From an uncultured Clostridia bacterium (GTDB lineage Bacteria; Bacillota; Clostridia; Christensenellales; CAG-138), in the NCBI GenBank assembly GCA_934633985.1, contig CAKTYU010000004.1, positions 98,147 to 162,146 on the forward strand: a DNA stretch of 64,000 nucleotides, given 5' to 3'. Both the position numbers and the translations under genes were made by a program. This document shows, one piece after another, positions 1 through 8,607 of the stretch (the stretch's first letter is position 1; every line of letters starts with the position of its first letter). The notes beneath the pieces are model-generated. The model saw only the letters and a program-made list of their open reading frames with translations. It did no database searches and was not told the DNA's origin.

Positions 1-492
1 GCCGCACAGCTTGAAGTTGACCGGAAACTCCCGCGTCCCGAAGTAGGGCTGATGGTAAAACTGCCCCTTTTCCGCGCGGCGCCTTATGATATCCTGGAAT
101 TTGCCCGGGTTGTCCCCCTCCGCCGCCTTTTCCGTCATGTCAAAATGCGCTTCGATGACATACCGCACATCCCTGAGCACCATGGCGGCGCGCTGCTGTA
201 TGCTCTCGGACGTCGCAAGATACAGCTCGCCGCCGCCCCGCTCCATAACCGTGCGCGCCTTTCTGGAATTGAGCTTATCCTTTACCTCGTTGCGCCGTAT
301 ATTGGTGAAGCGGATAGGCGCGCGTACATATATGCGGTCTATCTGCCACCGCAATCCCGGATGCCAATATATGGCCTCCAGTATGCCGCGAGCGGCGGAC
401 GGCGTCATAACGTCATAGCTGACGCGCTCCACCTTCATCTCGGGGCGGTTAAACGACGCATAATCGCCCCAGACCTCGATCTTTACAGACAA
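1..492 (-). CDS. cas5c: Type I-C CRISPR-associated protein Cas5c (Cas5d), partial
   Basis: This is the first 164 codons of a gene that runs off the left edge. In type I-C systems Cas5c replaces Cas6: it cuts the repeat in pre-crRNA and then caps the crRNA 5' handle in the Cascade complex. The reading begins LSVKIEVWGDYASFNRPE and continues through RVSYDVMTPSAARGILEAIY and PIRFTNIRRNEV, which are hallmark Cas5c segments. The probable start is TTG at 492, behind a purine-rich site (GGGGGCAAGGG); no ATG lies in a better place. It begins 20 bases after the cas3 stop, so the two are surely co-transcribed. In known I-C operons the next genes are cas8c, cas7, cas4, cas1 and cas2, expected left of the window. 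The family call is sure; the start codon is less so. Confidence 0.93.
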   Translation of the reverse strand, partial: MSVKIEVWGDYASFNRPEMKVERVSYDVMTPSAARGILEAIYWHPGLRWQIDRIYVRAPIRFTNIRRNEVKDKLNSRKARTVMERGGGELYLATSESIQQRAAMVLRDVRYVIEAHFDMTEKAAEGDNPGKFQDIIRRRAEKGQFYHQPYFGTREFPVNFKLCG

Positions 493-512
493 TATCCCTT
501 GCCCCCTTTCTT

Positions 513-2657
513 TTATATGAAAAAATCTGTTTCCTGCTTATGTTCAAGCGAAAGGCCTGTCTTTTCATCGTATAATTCCATGTTTAAGAGCACTGCGCTG
601 TTCTCATCCAGCGGCTCGATACTGCCGGCGTCCAACAGGCTGCGGTAATGTATGCCATACACGTTTACCCCATAGCGCCCCGCCCTTCTGTATACCTCCC
701 GCGTTGCAAAGCCCGATCTCAGCTTTTCCGCTATGGTTATGCCCTCCTCCAAAGGTATATAGACGGTCTTTGTGTTATCGTCGATCATGTGAAATTTCTG
801 CGCCACAGATTCAAACGGCATTATGCAGCCAGACTCTCCTTTGTTAAAACTCTTCACCACATTTGCTTTATCGGTACTTTCCTCCCCCACAATGTCGCGC
901 AGCAATAAAAAATACTTTGCTATTGTTTCCGGCAGGGCAGGGTCGGCCCCGCCTGCAAGCGCCTCGTTTGCCGCGCCTATATTGCTCCCGATGAGCGGAT
1001 GGGATTTATATTCGCTCTTAAATATGGTAACGGTGCTTTCGGCGCTGCTTCTTTTTCCTTCCCGGTTACAGCGCCCCGCCGCCTGCAATATGGAGTCCAG
1101 CCCCGCCATCTCCCGGTATACGGCGGGGAAGTCCACGTCCACCCCCGCTTCTATGAGCGAGGTGGACAGCACCCGGCAGTCCTCTCCCTCTCTTAGCCGC
1201 CGTCTTATCTCGTTCAGCACCCTCTGCCTATGGGCCGGGTACATCAGGGTGGAGAGGTGATAAGCTCCTTCCTCTGGCAGCATATTGTAAATTTCCTGTG
1301 CGGCCTTGCGCGAGTTTACTATGCACAGCGCCTGCCCGCTGTTTTTAAGCTCCTCGGCGAGCATTTCGTTTGAAAGCTCGCCTGCGTCGCGAAAGGATAC
1401 TCGCCGGAACCTTTCGTACAATGCCCGGGTATCCGGGCAAAGTTCGGTGATGTTCTCCGCATAGCCAAATTGCCTGAACAGATCCCCCAGCACCGGCTGC
1501 GTCGCCGTGCAGAGCACCGCCGTAGCGCCAAAGTGCCGCACCAGCTCAGCTATGGCCCCGACGCAGGGCCGAAGGTGGCCGATGGGCAGCATCTGCGCCT
1601 CATCGAAGATTATCACGCTGTTTGCAAGATTGTGCAGTTTTCTGCATTTTGAAGATTTATTTGAATAAAAGGATTCAAAGAATTGCACGGCGGTTGTGAC
1701 TATCACGGGCATGTCCCAGTTTTCAGTGGCCATGGCAAGGCGGCATTGCGCCGGGGAGGCTGCGTCCTCCATATCGTAAAGCTTGCCGGAGTGATGCTCC
1801 AGCACGTTGTCTTCTCCAAGTATTTCCTTGAATACCGCCGCGTTCTGCTCGATTATCGAGGTGTACGGTATTACATATATTATATGCTCCATACCGCGGG
1901 ATACGGCATGACGCAGCGCAAACGCCAGTGAGGATACCGTCTTGCCCCCGCCAGTAGGCACCGTCAGTGTATAAATGCCCTTGGGCTTTTCGCCGCATCG
2001 CAGACATTCGGAAAGTATTTCCCAGCGGTGCCTGTTCATCTCATTTTTCGGAGCCGCCCATTTTTCTATGTGCTTTTCCAGCTTTTCCAGCAGCCGCTCC
2101 ATGCCCTCATGGCCGCCGCGATGCGGCTTATGCGGCTGCATGAAGCGTTCCGTATCCAGATAGTCCGCATCTACAAGGCAGGAATAAAGCATCCTCGTCC
2201 ACGCGGCGGCGGAAAAGCCGCTTTGTGCAGAGGGAGGCGGTTGCTCGGCCTTTGGCAGCCTGCCGTGCCAGTTGTCCCTGTAAGGTTCAATGCCGCCATT
2301 CTGCCCCTTTTTTATCCGCCCGTAAAATGTGGCGTCGCCGGGCTGGTCCGTCCTTGCGTTGCCCATATCCGGCAATCCGCTGTGATGGCCTATCACGCAT
2401 ACGGCGGCCTGCCCGGAGCCGGCCCTCGCGCACTCGATAGCGCCTGCCGTCGCATGATCCACCTTGGGCCCGCCGTGCAAGCGCCGCTGAAAGGCCTCCG
2501 TATATTTGCCTATGTCGTGCGATATCCCCGCAAGGTAGCCCTGCTCCGCCGCGTCAAATGCCGCGGCAAACTCGGAACAAAGCCGCGCCGTCCCTTCAAG
2601 ATGCTCCTGTACTGTCTGTTTTCTGCCGTCATCAGAAATATGAGCCAGAAATTCCAT
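513..2657 (-). CDS. cas3: CRISPR-associated nuclease/helicase Cas3, type I-C
   Basis: Cas3 is recruited to Cascade-bound target DNA, nicks it and degrades it while unwinding. The 714-residue protein has an N-terminal HD nuclease domain (H19, the HD pair H47-D48 in SHDIGK, H68, H91-H92) followed by a superfamily 2 helicase. The helicase shows Walker A (TVPTGGGKT), a DEAQ box (IIFDEAQML), and the late motifs SLIEAGVDVDFP and QAAGRCNREG. All key residues are present, so it looks functional. The open frame extends upstream to 2801, but the ATG at 2657 has an ideal AAGGAG site and begins MEFLAHISDDG, where Cas3 proteins normally start. It is the first gene of the visible cas operon and is followed by cas5c, as in type I-C. 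Confidence 0.96.
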   Translation of the reverse strand: MEFLAHISDDGRKQTVQEHLEGTARLCSEFAAAFDAAEQGYLAGISHDIGKYTEAFQRRLHGGPKVDHATAGAIECARAGSGQAAVCVIGHHSGLPDMGNARTDQPGDATFYGRIKKGQNGGIEPYRDNWHGRLPKAEQPPPSAQSGFSAAAWTRMLYSCLVDADYLDTERFMQPHKPHRGGHEGMERLLEKLEKHIEKWAAPKNEMNRHRWEILSECLRCGEKPKGIYTLTVPTGGGKTVSSLAFALRHAVSRGMEHIIYVIPYTSIIEQNAAVFKEILGEDNVLEHHSGKLYDMEDAASPAQCRLAMATENWDMPVIVTTAVQFFESFYSNKSSKCRKLHNLANSVIIFDEAQMLPIGHLRPCVGAIAELVRHFGATAVLCTATQPVLGDLFRQFGYAENITELCPDTRALYERFRRVSFRDAGELSNEMLAEELKNSGQALCIVNSRKAAQEIYNMLPEEGAYHLSTLMYPAHRQRVLNEIRRRLREGEDCRVLSTSLIEAGVDVDFPAVYREMAGLDSILQAAGRCNREGKRSSAESTVTIFKSEYKSHPLIGSNIGAANEALAGGADPALPETIAKYFLLLRDIVGEESTDKANVVKSFNKGESGCIMPFESVAQKFHMIDDNTKTVYIPLEEGITIAEKLRSGFATREVYRRAGRYGVNVYGIHYRSLLDAGSIEPLDENSAVLLNMELYDEKTGLSLEHKQETDFFI

Positions 2658-2821
2658 AGGCTGCTCCTTCATAGCTCGTGAAGTGATAGGGAAAATATGT
2701 ATCGTCTGCGATGTTTTTATGACTACGTTACGTAAATATGGTAGCACTTTTTCATGCTGGTGTAAAGCTATGCCCGATCCGGCCTTTTCCATTCTCCGCA
2801 TCGGGCATATCCATCATAGTA
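2658..2821. promoter_or_regulatory. Upstream region of the cas operon
   Basis: This gap of about 160 bases separates cas3 from the ADP-ribosylglycohydrolase gene and must hold the cas promoter if the operon has its own. It contains an inverted repeat with arms ATGCCCGAT and ATCGGGCAT (about 2770-2810, loop about 20 bases). No U-tract follows on the minus strand, so it is not a convincing terminator. I cannot point to a clear -35/-10 pair. Confidence 0.35.
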
Positions 2822-3631
2822 TTAAATTGCTCCGCTTCTGCCCCGCGCAATGTCAAACCGCCTCAGCACCTCCAGCATTTCCTCCGGCAGGCGGGCCTTA
2901 CATTCCTCCTCGCAGATGGCGGGAACTCCGTAAAAGGCCTCGGCAATGCTGCCGGAGATGCAGGTCAGCGTGTCGCAGTCGCCGCCCAGGGAAACCGCCG
3001 TCCGGATAACATCCTCAAAGCCGCTGCCCTCGAGGAACGCGGTGATTGCCTCCGGCACCGTCTCCTGGCAGCTTTCCACATGGTAATATGTCGGCCTTAT
3101 CTCATCGCAGGTGCGGGAAAGGTCGTATCCAAACTCCCTGACTATATAATCCCTTATCTCTTCCTTGCCGCTGCCGGTGCGGGCAAGGAATATCGCGCTT
3201 GCTGTCGCCTCTGCGCCCTTTATGCCCTCCGGGTGGTCGTGCGTGACCACCGCCGTGAGCCTTGCCATCTCCCTCGTCCTTTCGATAGTGTCATACAGCC
3301 ATCCGGCAGCCGCGACCCTCATTGCGGAGCCGTTCCCGTAGCTGCCGTATGGCTTAGGGTCGGCCTCCCACAGCCAGCCTATGAAGCGTCCGCCATATCC
3401 GGCGTTCGGGTACTTCCTGCCCCACTTCTGCATGGATTCTATAATAAGGGCTTTTACCTCCGTTTCCCCCTTGCCCTCGGCGTTTAGCAGCGCCTCGGCC
3501 ACGGCGATGGTCATTACGGTGTCATCCGTAAAATTGCTGCCGCCTGTAAACAGCGTGAAATCCTTCGTCTTATTGCCCCTGTCAAACTCGTATGGTGCGC
3601 CTATCATATCGCCTAAAATTGCGCCGTACAT
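2822..3631 (-). CDS. ADP-ribosylglycohydrolase family protein (DraG-like)
   Basis: Enzymes of this family remove ADP-ribose from proteins or other acceptors with a binuclear Mg site. The 269-residue protein is a compact all-helical DraG/ARH type. The N-terminal GAILGDMIGAPYEF and the metal ligands FTDDTVMT (about residues 37-44) and GGDCDTLTCISGS (about 220) are intact, so it should be catalytically competent. The start at 3631 has a strong AAGGAGG site. It lies upstream of cas3 on the same strand with a 164-base gap, so co-transcription is possible but unproven. No partner ADP-ribosyltransferase is visible. Its substrate cannot be told; dinitrogenase reductase is unlikely because no nif genes are present. 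Confidence 0.9.
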   Translation of the reverse strand: MYGAILGDMIGAPYEFDRGNKTKDFTLFTGGSNFTDDTVMTIAVAEALLNAEGKGETEVKALIIESMQKWGRKYPNAGYGGRFIGWLWEADPKPYGSYGNGSAMRVAAAGWLYDTIERTREMARLTAVVTHDHPEGIKGAEATASAIFLARTGSGKEEIRDYIVREFGYDLSRTCDEIRPTYYHVESCQETVPEAITAFLEGSGFEDVIRTAVSLGGDCDTLTCISGSIAEAFYGVPAICEEECKARLPEEMLEVLRRFDIARGRSGAI

Positions 3632-3733
3632 ATTTATCTGCCTCCTTGTCCTTTGTTAGCATCAGTATAGCCCAAATAAGCCCATAGCTGGTCGCCTGCA
3701 AAACGACAAACGGCCGGCTTCGGTCATCGTTTT

Positions 3734-4207
3734 TTATCGTTCCTCCAAAGAGACGCCGCCCTGCTTATTCGCTTTCATAAGAAAAGCTGCTTCCTTTGCA
3801 TATCGCTCCGCTCTTGCATAATCTTTTGCCGAGGGAACCGGTATTCTGCTCAGGTCGGAATTATGCGCAAGATCGGCTAGCTTCACCCTTACAGCAAGAG
3901 GATCCTCTGCGATCCTGGAAATATATGCCTCGCGGGTCTCACCGTATTTATGGGTCAGGCAGCAGACTGCCTGGAGCACCTTGTCGGAAAATCCCGCATT
4001 GGCAAGATCCTCAAGCGTAACAGGCGTGTCCTCTACTATATCATGCAGCAGCGCCGCCGTTTGCTCGTCCTCGGTGTACAGCTGCTCTGCGACCGCTATC
4101 GGGTGCTTGATGTAATCCTCGCCCGCCTTATCGACCTGCCCCTTATGCGCTGCAGCTGCCAGCCCCAGCGCTTTTGAAACGCTTTCCGATTCCAGCAATA
4201 ATCTCAT
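3734..4207 (-). CDS. Small SpoT-like HD-domain hydrolase (alarmone-type)
   Basis: The 157-residue protein is essentially only the HD hydrolase half of RelA/SpoT, the arrangement of MESH1-type small alarmone hydrolases that cleave the 3'-pyrophosphate of (p)ppGpp. Metal and catalytic residues are visible: H35 in YIKHPIAVAE, H55-D56 followed by E59-D60 in LLHDIVEDT, and the later KLADLAHNSD. No synthetase, TGS or ACT domain is present. ATG at 4207 is preferred because GGAGG lies 8 bases upstream; a GTG nine bases further upstream is too close to that site. Substrate is inferred from family resemblance; other nucleotide pyrophosphates are possible. Confidence 0.82.
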   Translation of the reverse strand: MRLLLESESVSKALGLAAAAHKGQVDKAGEDYIKHPIAVAEQLYTEDEQTAALLHDIVEDTPVTLEDLANAGFSDKVLQAVCCLTHKYGETREAYISRIAEDPLAVRVKLADLAHNSDLSRIPVPSAKDYARAERYAKEAAFLMKANKQGGVSLEER

Positions 4208-4222
4208 TCTCCGCACCTCCGC

Positions 4223-4501
4223 TTAATCAATACGTCCCTTACCCAACTCGTCACAAAAGCGCGTTTTCCCGCCGCAGCGCGGACAATATTCCCTGCTGTC
4301 CGCCAGATTGCACACTACCCAAGAATAGCCGCATACGCCGCATATTCGTTTTCTTTTGATAGGCATTGCCCCATAAATGGTATTTATCATGTTTTCATCC
4401 GCCGTAAATGCGTTTGCTTCCTTTTGTGTCCCGCATACCCGGCAATACTTGTCCTGCTCTGCTATTTCCGATCCGCAATTTCTGCATATATTATGGTTCA
4501 T
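4223..4501 (-). CDS. Small double zinc-ribbon protein
   Basis: The 92-residue protein has two zinc-binding modules: an N-terminal CRNCGSEIAEQDKYCRVCG ribbon and a C-terminal CGVCGYSWV...CPRCGG ribbon, joined by a linker. Such proteins usually act as adaptors or nucleic-acid binders, but nothing shows which here. Its ATG lies inside the end of the radical SAM gene (11-base overlap), so translation is probably coupled. The N-terminal module resembles the ribbons found at the ends of several proteins in the phospho-signalling island nearby. Confidence 0.75.
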   Translation of the reverse strand: MNHNICRNCGSEIAEQDKYCRVCGTQKEANAFTADENMINTIYGAMPIKRKRICGVCGYSWVVCNLADSREYCPRCGGKTRFCDELGKGRID

Positions 4502-5627
4502 GGTTAGAATTATTTCCTTCTTTCCGCAATATTTCCTTTACGCAAATACGAGGTTCGTTCGCGTCAAAATCCCATGTATGCATGGAGTCTCCTTCGCAAA
4601 ACAGCCGCTCCGAGCACTCTGCACAGGCGCTGCACCTTGCGCTCCTGTCCTCACGGTATGGGGCAAAACCCTTTTCCCACACCTGAACAAAATCATCTCT
4701 GTATATGTTTCCCTGAACCAGCTCCGGTCGGCGCTCTATATCCAGACAGCCGTATATATCGCCGTTTACAAGTATTCCGGCAACCATGATACCCGCGCCG
4801 CAGATAAAGTACGCATCCCTTACCTCCCTTTCATATTCCAGCGTTAAGTAGTGAGAGCATCCGTATGTAACATTCATGGCTATCTGCGGATCATGGCGCA
4901 CAGCTTTTATCATTTTCAACAGCCTTACATAGTCATCATTATCCAATAACAGCTCCGGATGCTCCAGTGCCCTGCCGATAGGCTCTATGTTTATCGGCCG
5001 CCATGCCGATACGCCCAATTTTTCAGCCAGTCCAAGCATGTCATTAAACTGATCAAGGTTCATTTTGTGAAAAACGGTGGTTATCTGCACCGACACCTTC
5101 CCGCGCGAATACTCCGTAAGCTCGCGTATACCCGAAGCCGCGCGTTCAAAGGCCCCCGGCACAGCTCTCAGCATATCGTGGCTGTGTTCTTCGCCATCCA
5201 TGCTGACCGACACGGAGCGTATGCCGCTTCGCACTATCCTTTCGGCTATGTCGCCCGTGATTAGTGTGCCGTTCGTGGTAAGTCCGACAACAAACCCCAG
5301 TCTCGAAGCGTATTCCGCCATTTCAAAAAAACGTGGATGCAGCATAGGCTCGCCGCCGGTAAAGCACACCATAATACGCTCCGCCTGATATGCCTTTGCC
5401 GTGCATTCAAGCACCTCTTTTACTTTGTCCTCGGACAAGAATCTTACTTGCCCTTCGCCGCAGCTGCTCCCGCAGTGAAGGCACCGCATATTGCAGCTAT
5501 CGGTAAGCTCAAAAAAGAGGTAATGCAGCCGAGGGCTCCTTTGCAGCAGCCTTCTATGCTCCGCCAGGGCGGTCATATCTCTGCGCTTGATTGCTTTCCC
5601 CATATATTCGTTAATCAGCATCGGCAT
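4491..5627 (-). CDS. Radical SAM/SPASM domain protein
   Basis: The 378-residue protein has the radical SAM cluster motif at C45, C49 and C52 (CNMRCLHC) and a glycine-rich SAM site (CFTGGEPMLHPRF). A C-terminal SPASM-like cysteine region (CGAG...YGCLD, then RCSACAECSERLFC) should hold auxiliary Fe-S clusters. SPASM enzymes commonly modify peptides or act as maturases. No small Cys-rich precursor peptide is obvious beside it. The start overlaps the end of the TPR-MORN lipoprotein gene by 17 bases (the ATG lies within its last codons), and its own end overlaps the zinc-ribbon gene, so all three are translationally linked. Substrate unknown. Confidence 0.85.
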   Translation of the reverse strand: MPMLINEYMGKAIKRRDMTALAEHRRLLQRSPRLHYLFFELTDSCNMRCLHCGSSCGEGQVRFLSEDKVKEVLECTAKAYQAERIMVCFTGGEPMLHPRFFEMAEYASRLGFVVGLTTNGTLITGDIAERIVRSGIRSVSVSMDGEEHSHDMLRAVPGAFERAASGIRELTEYSRGKVSVQITTVFHKMNLDQFNDMLGLAEKLGVSAWRPINIEPIGRALEHPELLLDNDDYVRLLKMIKAVRHDPQIAMNVTYGCSHYLTLEYEREVRDAYFICGAGIMVAGILVNGDIYGCLDIERRPELVQGNIYRDDFVQVWEKGFAPYREDRSARCSACAECSERLFCEGDSMHTWDFDANEPRICVKEILRKEGNNSNHEP

Positions 5628-6615
5628 TCCAAGGGCTGATGCCCCACTTCGCGTCAGGAGAATATGTAGAGGAGTACCCTATGTTATTATTCAATTCGTT
5701 ATATGCAAATACATAACGCCCATGTTCTTCCTTTATTATCGGCACTTTTCCGTTAGTTGCAGTGTAACGATACAATGCCTTACCTTTATCTTTCAATTCT
5801 ACCTCATCGGTCATTGTCCCGTTTTCTAAGCCATCTGTATAATTGCCTTTTATACAGGAAATTACGCTTTCACTCTCGCTTAGCATTTCCCCATACCCGT
5901 TAGGCGCGTCATTTGCCCATTCGCCGGTAAAGCACCATTTTGTATCCCCAGAAGCATAGTACCACGCACCCTGCCCGCACCTCACGCCATCCTTGTATTC
6001 TCCGATGTAAATATAGCCACCGGGATACAGGCCTACGCCGTGACCGGCGCGCTTGCCGTTTTCGTCATAGCTTCCCACATATATGCAGTAGCCTATGTTG
6101 GCTGTTTTAAGATATTCCGCCAGCTTCTCGTTGTTAAGCATCTCTATCGCTTCTTCGGTCTTTTCCTGCGCCGCGAGGCTCAGCAGCAGCACTGTGCCTG
6201 CCTTGTTGTCCCCCTCGCCGTCCTTCCAAAGCTCAGATGCAAGTCTCTCTGCGTCGGTATACTGCCCGTTGGCGATGTACGCGCAGCCCAGCTCAAAGGC
6301 CACGTCGGGTGAATCGTTAAGCTCATACGCCGCCTTAAGCGTCTCCACGGCCTGTCCGTTGTTTCCCGTGCTGCGGTAAGCCTTTCCTAAGCCCACCGTC
6401 GCGTCGAAGTTGCGCGGCTCTATCTCGATAGCCGCCTCATACAGCAGTATGGCTTCTTCATAGTTGCCCGCGTTGTAATACTTCAGCGCGTCGGCGAGCA
6501 GCTCCTCCACCGTCGGCGGCGCGGGCGTCGGCTCCGGCGCTGCGGCGGTCATTACCGCGCAGCCGGAGGTGAATAGCATCAGAGATATTAATAAGATAGC
6601 AATTGTTTTTTTCAT
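5611..6615 (-). CDS. TPR-MORN repeat lipoprotein, copy 1
   Basis: This 334-residue protein starts with a lipoprotein signal peptide (lipobox FTSGC, Cys19), so it is probably anchored on the outer face of the membrane. A proline-rich linker leads to three or so TPR repeats (residues about 40-150), then MORN-type repeats (YVGSYDENGKRAGHGVG, YIGEYKDGVRCGQG, FTGEWANDAPNGYGE). TPRs bind proteins; MORN repeats bind lipids or proteins. The start at 6615 has an ideal AAGGAGG site; the frame is open further upstream but without signal-peptide character. Its first half is nearly identical to copy 2 at 7584-8573. Function unknown; it belongs to the same strand block as the kinase/FHA genes. Confidence 0.85.
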   Translation of the reverse strand: MKKTIAILLISLMLFTSGCAVMTAAAPEPTPAPPTVEELLADALKYYNAGNYEEAILLYEAAIEIEPRNFDATVGLGKAYRSTGNNGQAVETLKAAYELNDSPDVAFELGCAYIANGQYTDAERLASELWKDGEGDNKAGTVLLLSLAAQEKTEEAIEMLNNEKLAEYLKTANIGYCIYVGSYDENGKRAGHGVGLYPGGYIYIGEYKDGVRCGQGAWYYASGDTKWCFTGEWANDAPNGYGEMLSESESVISCIKGNYTDGLENGTMTDEVELKDKGKALYRYTATNGKVPIIKEEHGRYVFAYNELNNNIGYSSTYSPDAKWGISPWNADAD

Positions 6616-6652
6616 AATTGTCCTCCTTGAGCCTACGGCTTTACTGTTTTTA

Positions 6653-7504
6653 TCATTGCCAGTCAAAGCCTCTTCTGGCAATAACGTTAAACCCGAACGG
6701 CGATTCAGTATTATATTTTACTACTATGCCCGTTACATCATCATAATCTTTTTCTTCAGCAGCGGGCGTTCCGATAAATACAATGTACAGCGTATCATCA
6801 TTCAGTTTGTAACACTCGCCAATACTAAAACATACATCTCCAAAGTCGCCGCAGCCCATCGTATATACTCCGTCTATGCACGGGTTGCCTTCATCCGGGC
6901 TTACGTTAGGCGTTTTCATCCGCTTTCCAAATATTGCGTACAGCAAGTCGTCAATCGTAGTTTCTTTTACATATGAGGCGCAGTCATTATAGTCATCATA
7001 ATATTCATACGCAAAGCCGTACCGCTCGATATATATGTTTTTATCGCCGTTCAGATAATACCCTATCGCTGCCTCAAACATTTCTTCATCGCTCAGGCCG
7101 GCAGGGTCGCAAAACTCCATACACCCCGTAAGATCTTGCAGGTCATTTATAATTACAGCCTCCTTTTCCGCCGGCTGGTATTCATCGTACTCCCCAGGAT
7201 ACCTTATATGCAGCCATTCCTCAAACAGCTGCTTCCGCCCCGTATCGTCGTCGCTTGGAAGAGCGTCTATTTTGCTTTGATATTCCTCATCTATGGCTTT
7301 TTCATCGTTTTCGTTGGGCGCACTCTCTTCGGCATCGTGAGCTTCAGCCGTTTTTTCGTCCGTTCTGTTTTCTTCTTCCTTCTTTTCACTTATTTCTTCA
7401 TTCTTTGAAACCTCCTGCTCCAAGGCCGTTCTAACCATCCCAAAACAGCCGGTAAGTGCTATCGTCATTAAAGCTGTCATTAAAACGATCAATACCTTTT
7501 TCAT
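6653..7504 (-). CDS. Uncharacterised lipoprotein, paralogue of the one at 23081-23890
   Basis: The protein of about 283 residues has a signal peptide with lipobox ALTGCF, an acidic low-complexity stretch (many E/D/K, about residues 30-70), then a globular domain. The globular part matches the lipoprotein at 23081-23890 along its length (LPSDD..GRK, W...YPG.Y, FCDP..L.DEEM, and a shared end NVIARRG versus NVIATRG). I do not recognise the family. ATG at 7504 is preferred over the GTG three codons upstream because the AGGAG site is then 11 bases away rather than two. It sits between two TPR-MORN genes, suggesting that the lipoproteins work together. Confidence 0.75.
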   Translation of the reverse strand: MKKVLIVLMTALMTIALTGCFGMVRTALEQEVSKNEEISEKKEEENRTDEKTAEAHDAEESAPNENDEKAIDEEYQSKIDALPSDDDTGRKQLFEEWLHIRYPGEYDEYQPAEKEAVIINDLQDLTGCMEFCDPAGLSDEEMFEAAIGYYLNGDKNIYIERYGFAYEYYDDYNDCASYVKETTIDDLLYAIFGKRMKTPNVSPDEGNPCIDGVYTMGCGDFGDVCFSIGECYKLNDDTLYIVFIGTPAAEEKDYDDVTGIVVKYNTESPFGFNVIARRGFDWQ

Positions 7505-7583
7505 ATTTTTCACTTCTCCTTTTGTCCTTTTTGTTCATTTGGCAAACACAGCTTGGCCTCGAACTGACCGCATATCATTTTAT

Positions 7584-8573
7584 TTACTCTAACCTTCCCC
7601 AAGGAGATACATTTACTTCTATCGGGCCCATTAGCCTTGCTCCGCAAGCTGAACATTTCGCTACGACTTCGCTGCCGTTTCTCCCTTGCTCCACGGAAAA
7701 GCTCCAGTAATGTATATCTCCGCCATACATATACCATGTTGCTTGGCATATTCCTTTGGAAATACCGTTTACAAAGTCGCATTCATAACAGCTAAGGCGG
7801 GTATATGTAAATCCGGGCTGCTGCTCGGCAGGCATATCCCGATACATACATATAGTTCCTTTGCCGTTTGGCGCGTCATCAGCCCATTCGCCTACAAAAT
7901 AGTAATCTTCCATATAGTACCACGTACCCTGCCCGTATCTCACGCCGTCCTTATACTCGCCTGCGTATATGTAGCCGCCCTCATATATGCCAATTCCGCG
8001 CCCGGAGCGTTTGCCGTTCGCATCGTATTCACCCATATATAAGGGGCCGCTCCCGCCGCCCGTTCCAAGGAACAGGGTGAAATCCTCGCTTTGCAGCATT
8101 TTTATTACCTCTTCGGTCTTTTCCTGCGCCGCGAGGCTCAGCAGCAGCACTGTGCCTGCCTTATTGTCCCCCTCGCCGTCCTTCCAAAGCTCAGACGCAA
8201 GGCTCTCAGCGTAGGTATACTGCCCGTTGGCGATGTACGCGCAGCCCAGCTCAAAGGCCACGTCGGGCGAATCGTTAAGCTCATACGCCGCCTTAAGCGT
8301 CTCCACGGCCTGTCCGTTGTTTCCCGTGCTGCGGTAGGTCTTTCCCAGCCCCACCGTCGCGTCGAAGTTGCGCGGCTCTATCTCGATAGCCGCCTCATAC
8401 AGCAGTATGGCTTCTTCATAATTGCCCGCGTTGTAATATTTCAGCGCGTCGGCAAGCAGCTCCTCCACCGTCGGCGGCGCGGGCGTCGGCTCCGGCGCTG
8501 CGGCGGTCATTACCGCGCAGCCGGAGGTGAATAGCATCAGAGATATCAATAGTATCGTTACTGCTTTTTTCAT
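7584..8573 (-). CDS. TPR-MORN repeat lipoprotein, copy 2
   Basis: The 329-residue paralogue of copy 1 has the same signal peptide and lipobox (LFTSGC), Pro-rich linker and TPR block, then a diverged MORN region (YMGEYDANGKRSGRGIG, YAGEYKDGVRYGQGTW, FVGEWADDAPNGKGT). The C-terminal third differs from copy 1 and holds a CSACGARL pair of cysteines. The 438-base segment 8111-8548 aligns without gaps to 6153-6590, with only about 14 mismatches counted by eye, which implies recent duplication or gene conversion. A GGGGAG site precedes ATG 8573. Role inferred only from domains: a surface protein-interaction platform. Confidence 0.85.
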   Translation of the reverse strand: MKKAVTILLISLMLFTSGCAVMTAAAPEPTPAPPTVEELLADALKYYNAGNYEEAILLYEAAIEIEPRNFDATVGLGKTYRSTGNNGQAVETLKAAYELNDSPDVAFELGCAYIANGQYTYAESLASELWKDGEGDNKAGTVLLLSLAAQEKTEEVIKMLQSEDFTLFLGTGGGSGPLYMGEYDANGKRSGRGIGIYEGGYIYAGEYKDGVRYGQGTWYYMEDYYFVGEWADDAPNGKGTICMYRDMPAEQQPGFTYTRLSCYECDFVNGISKGICQATWYMYGGDIHYWSFSVEQGRNGSEVVAKCSACGARLMGPIEVNVSPWGRLE

Positions 8574-8607
8574 GCTTTTCTCTCCCCTTCCTGTTGTATA
8601 TGCACTT

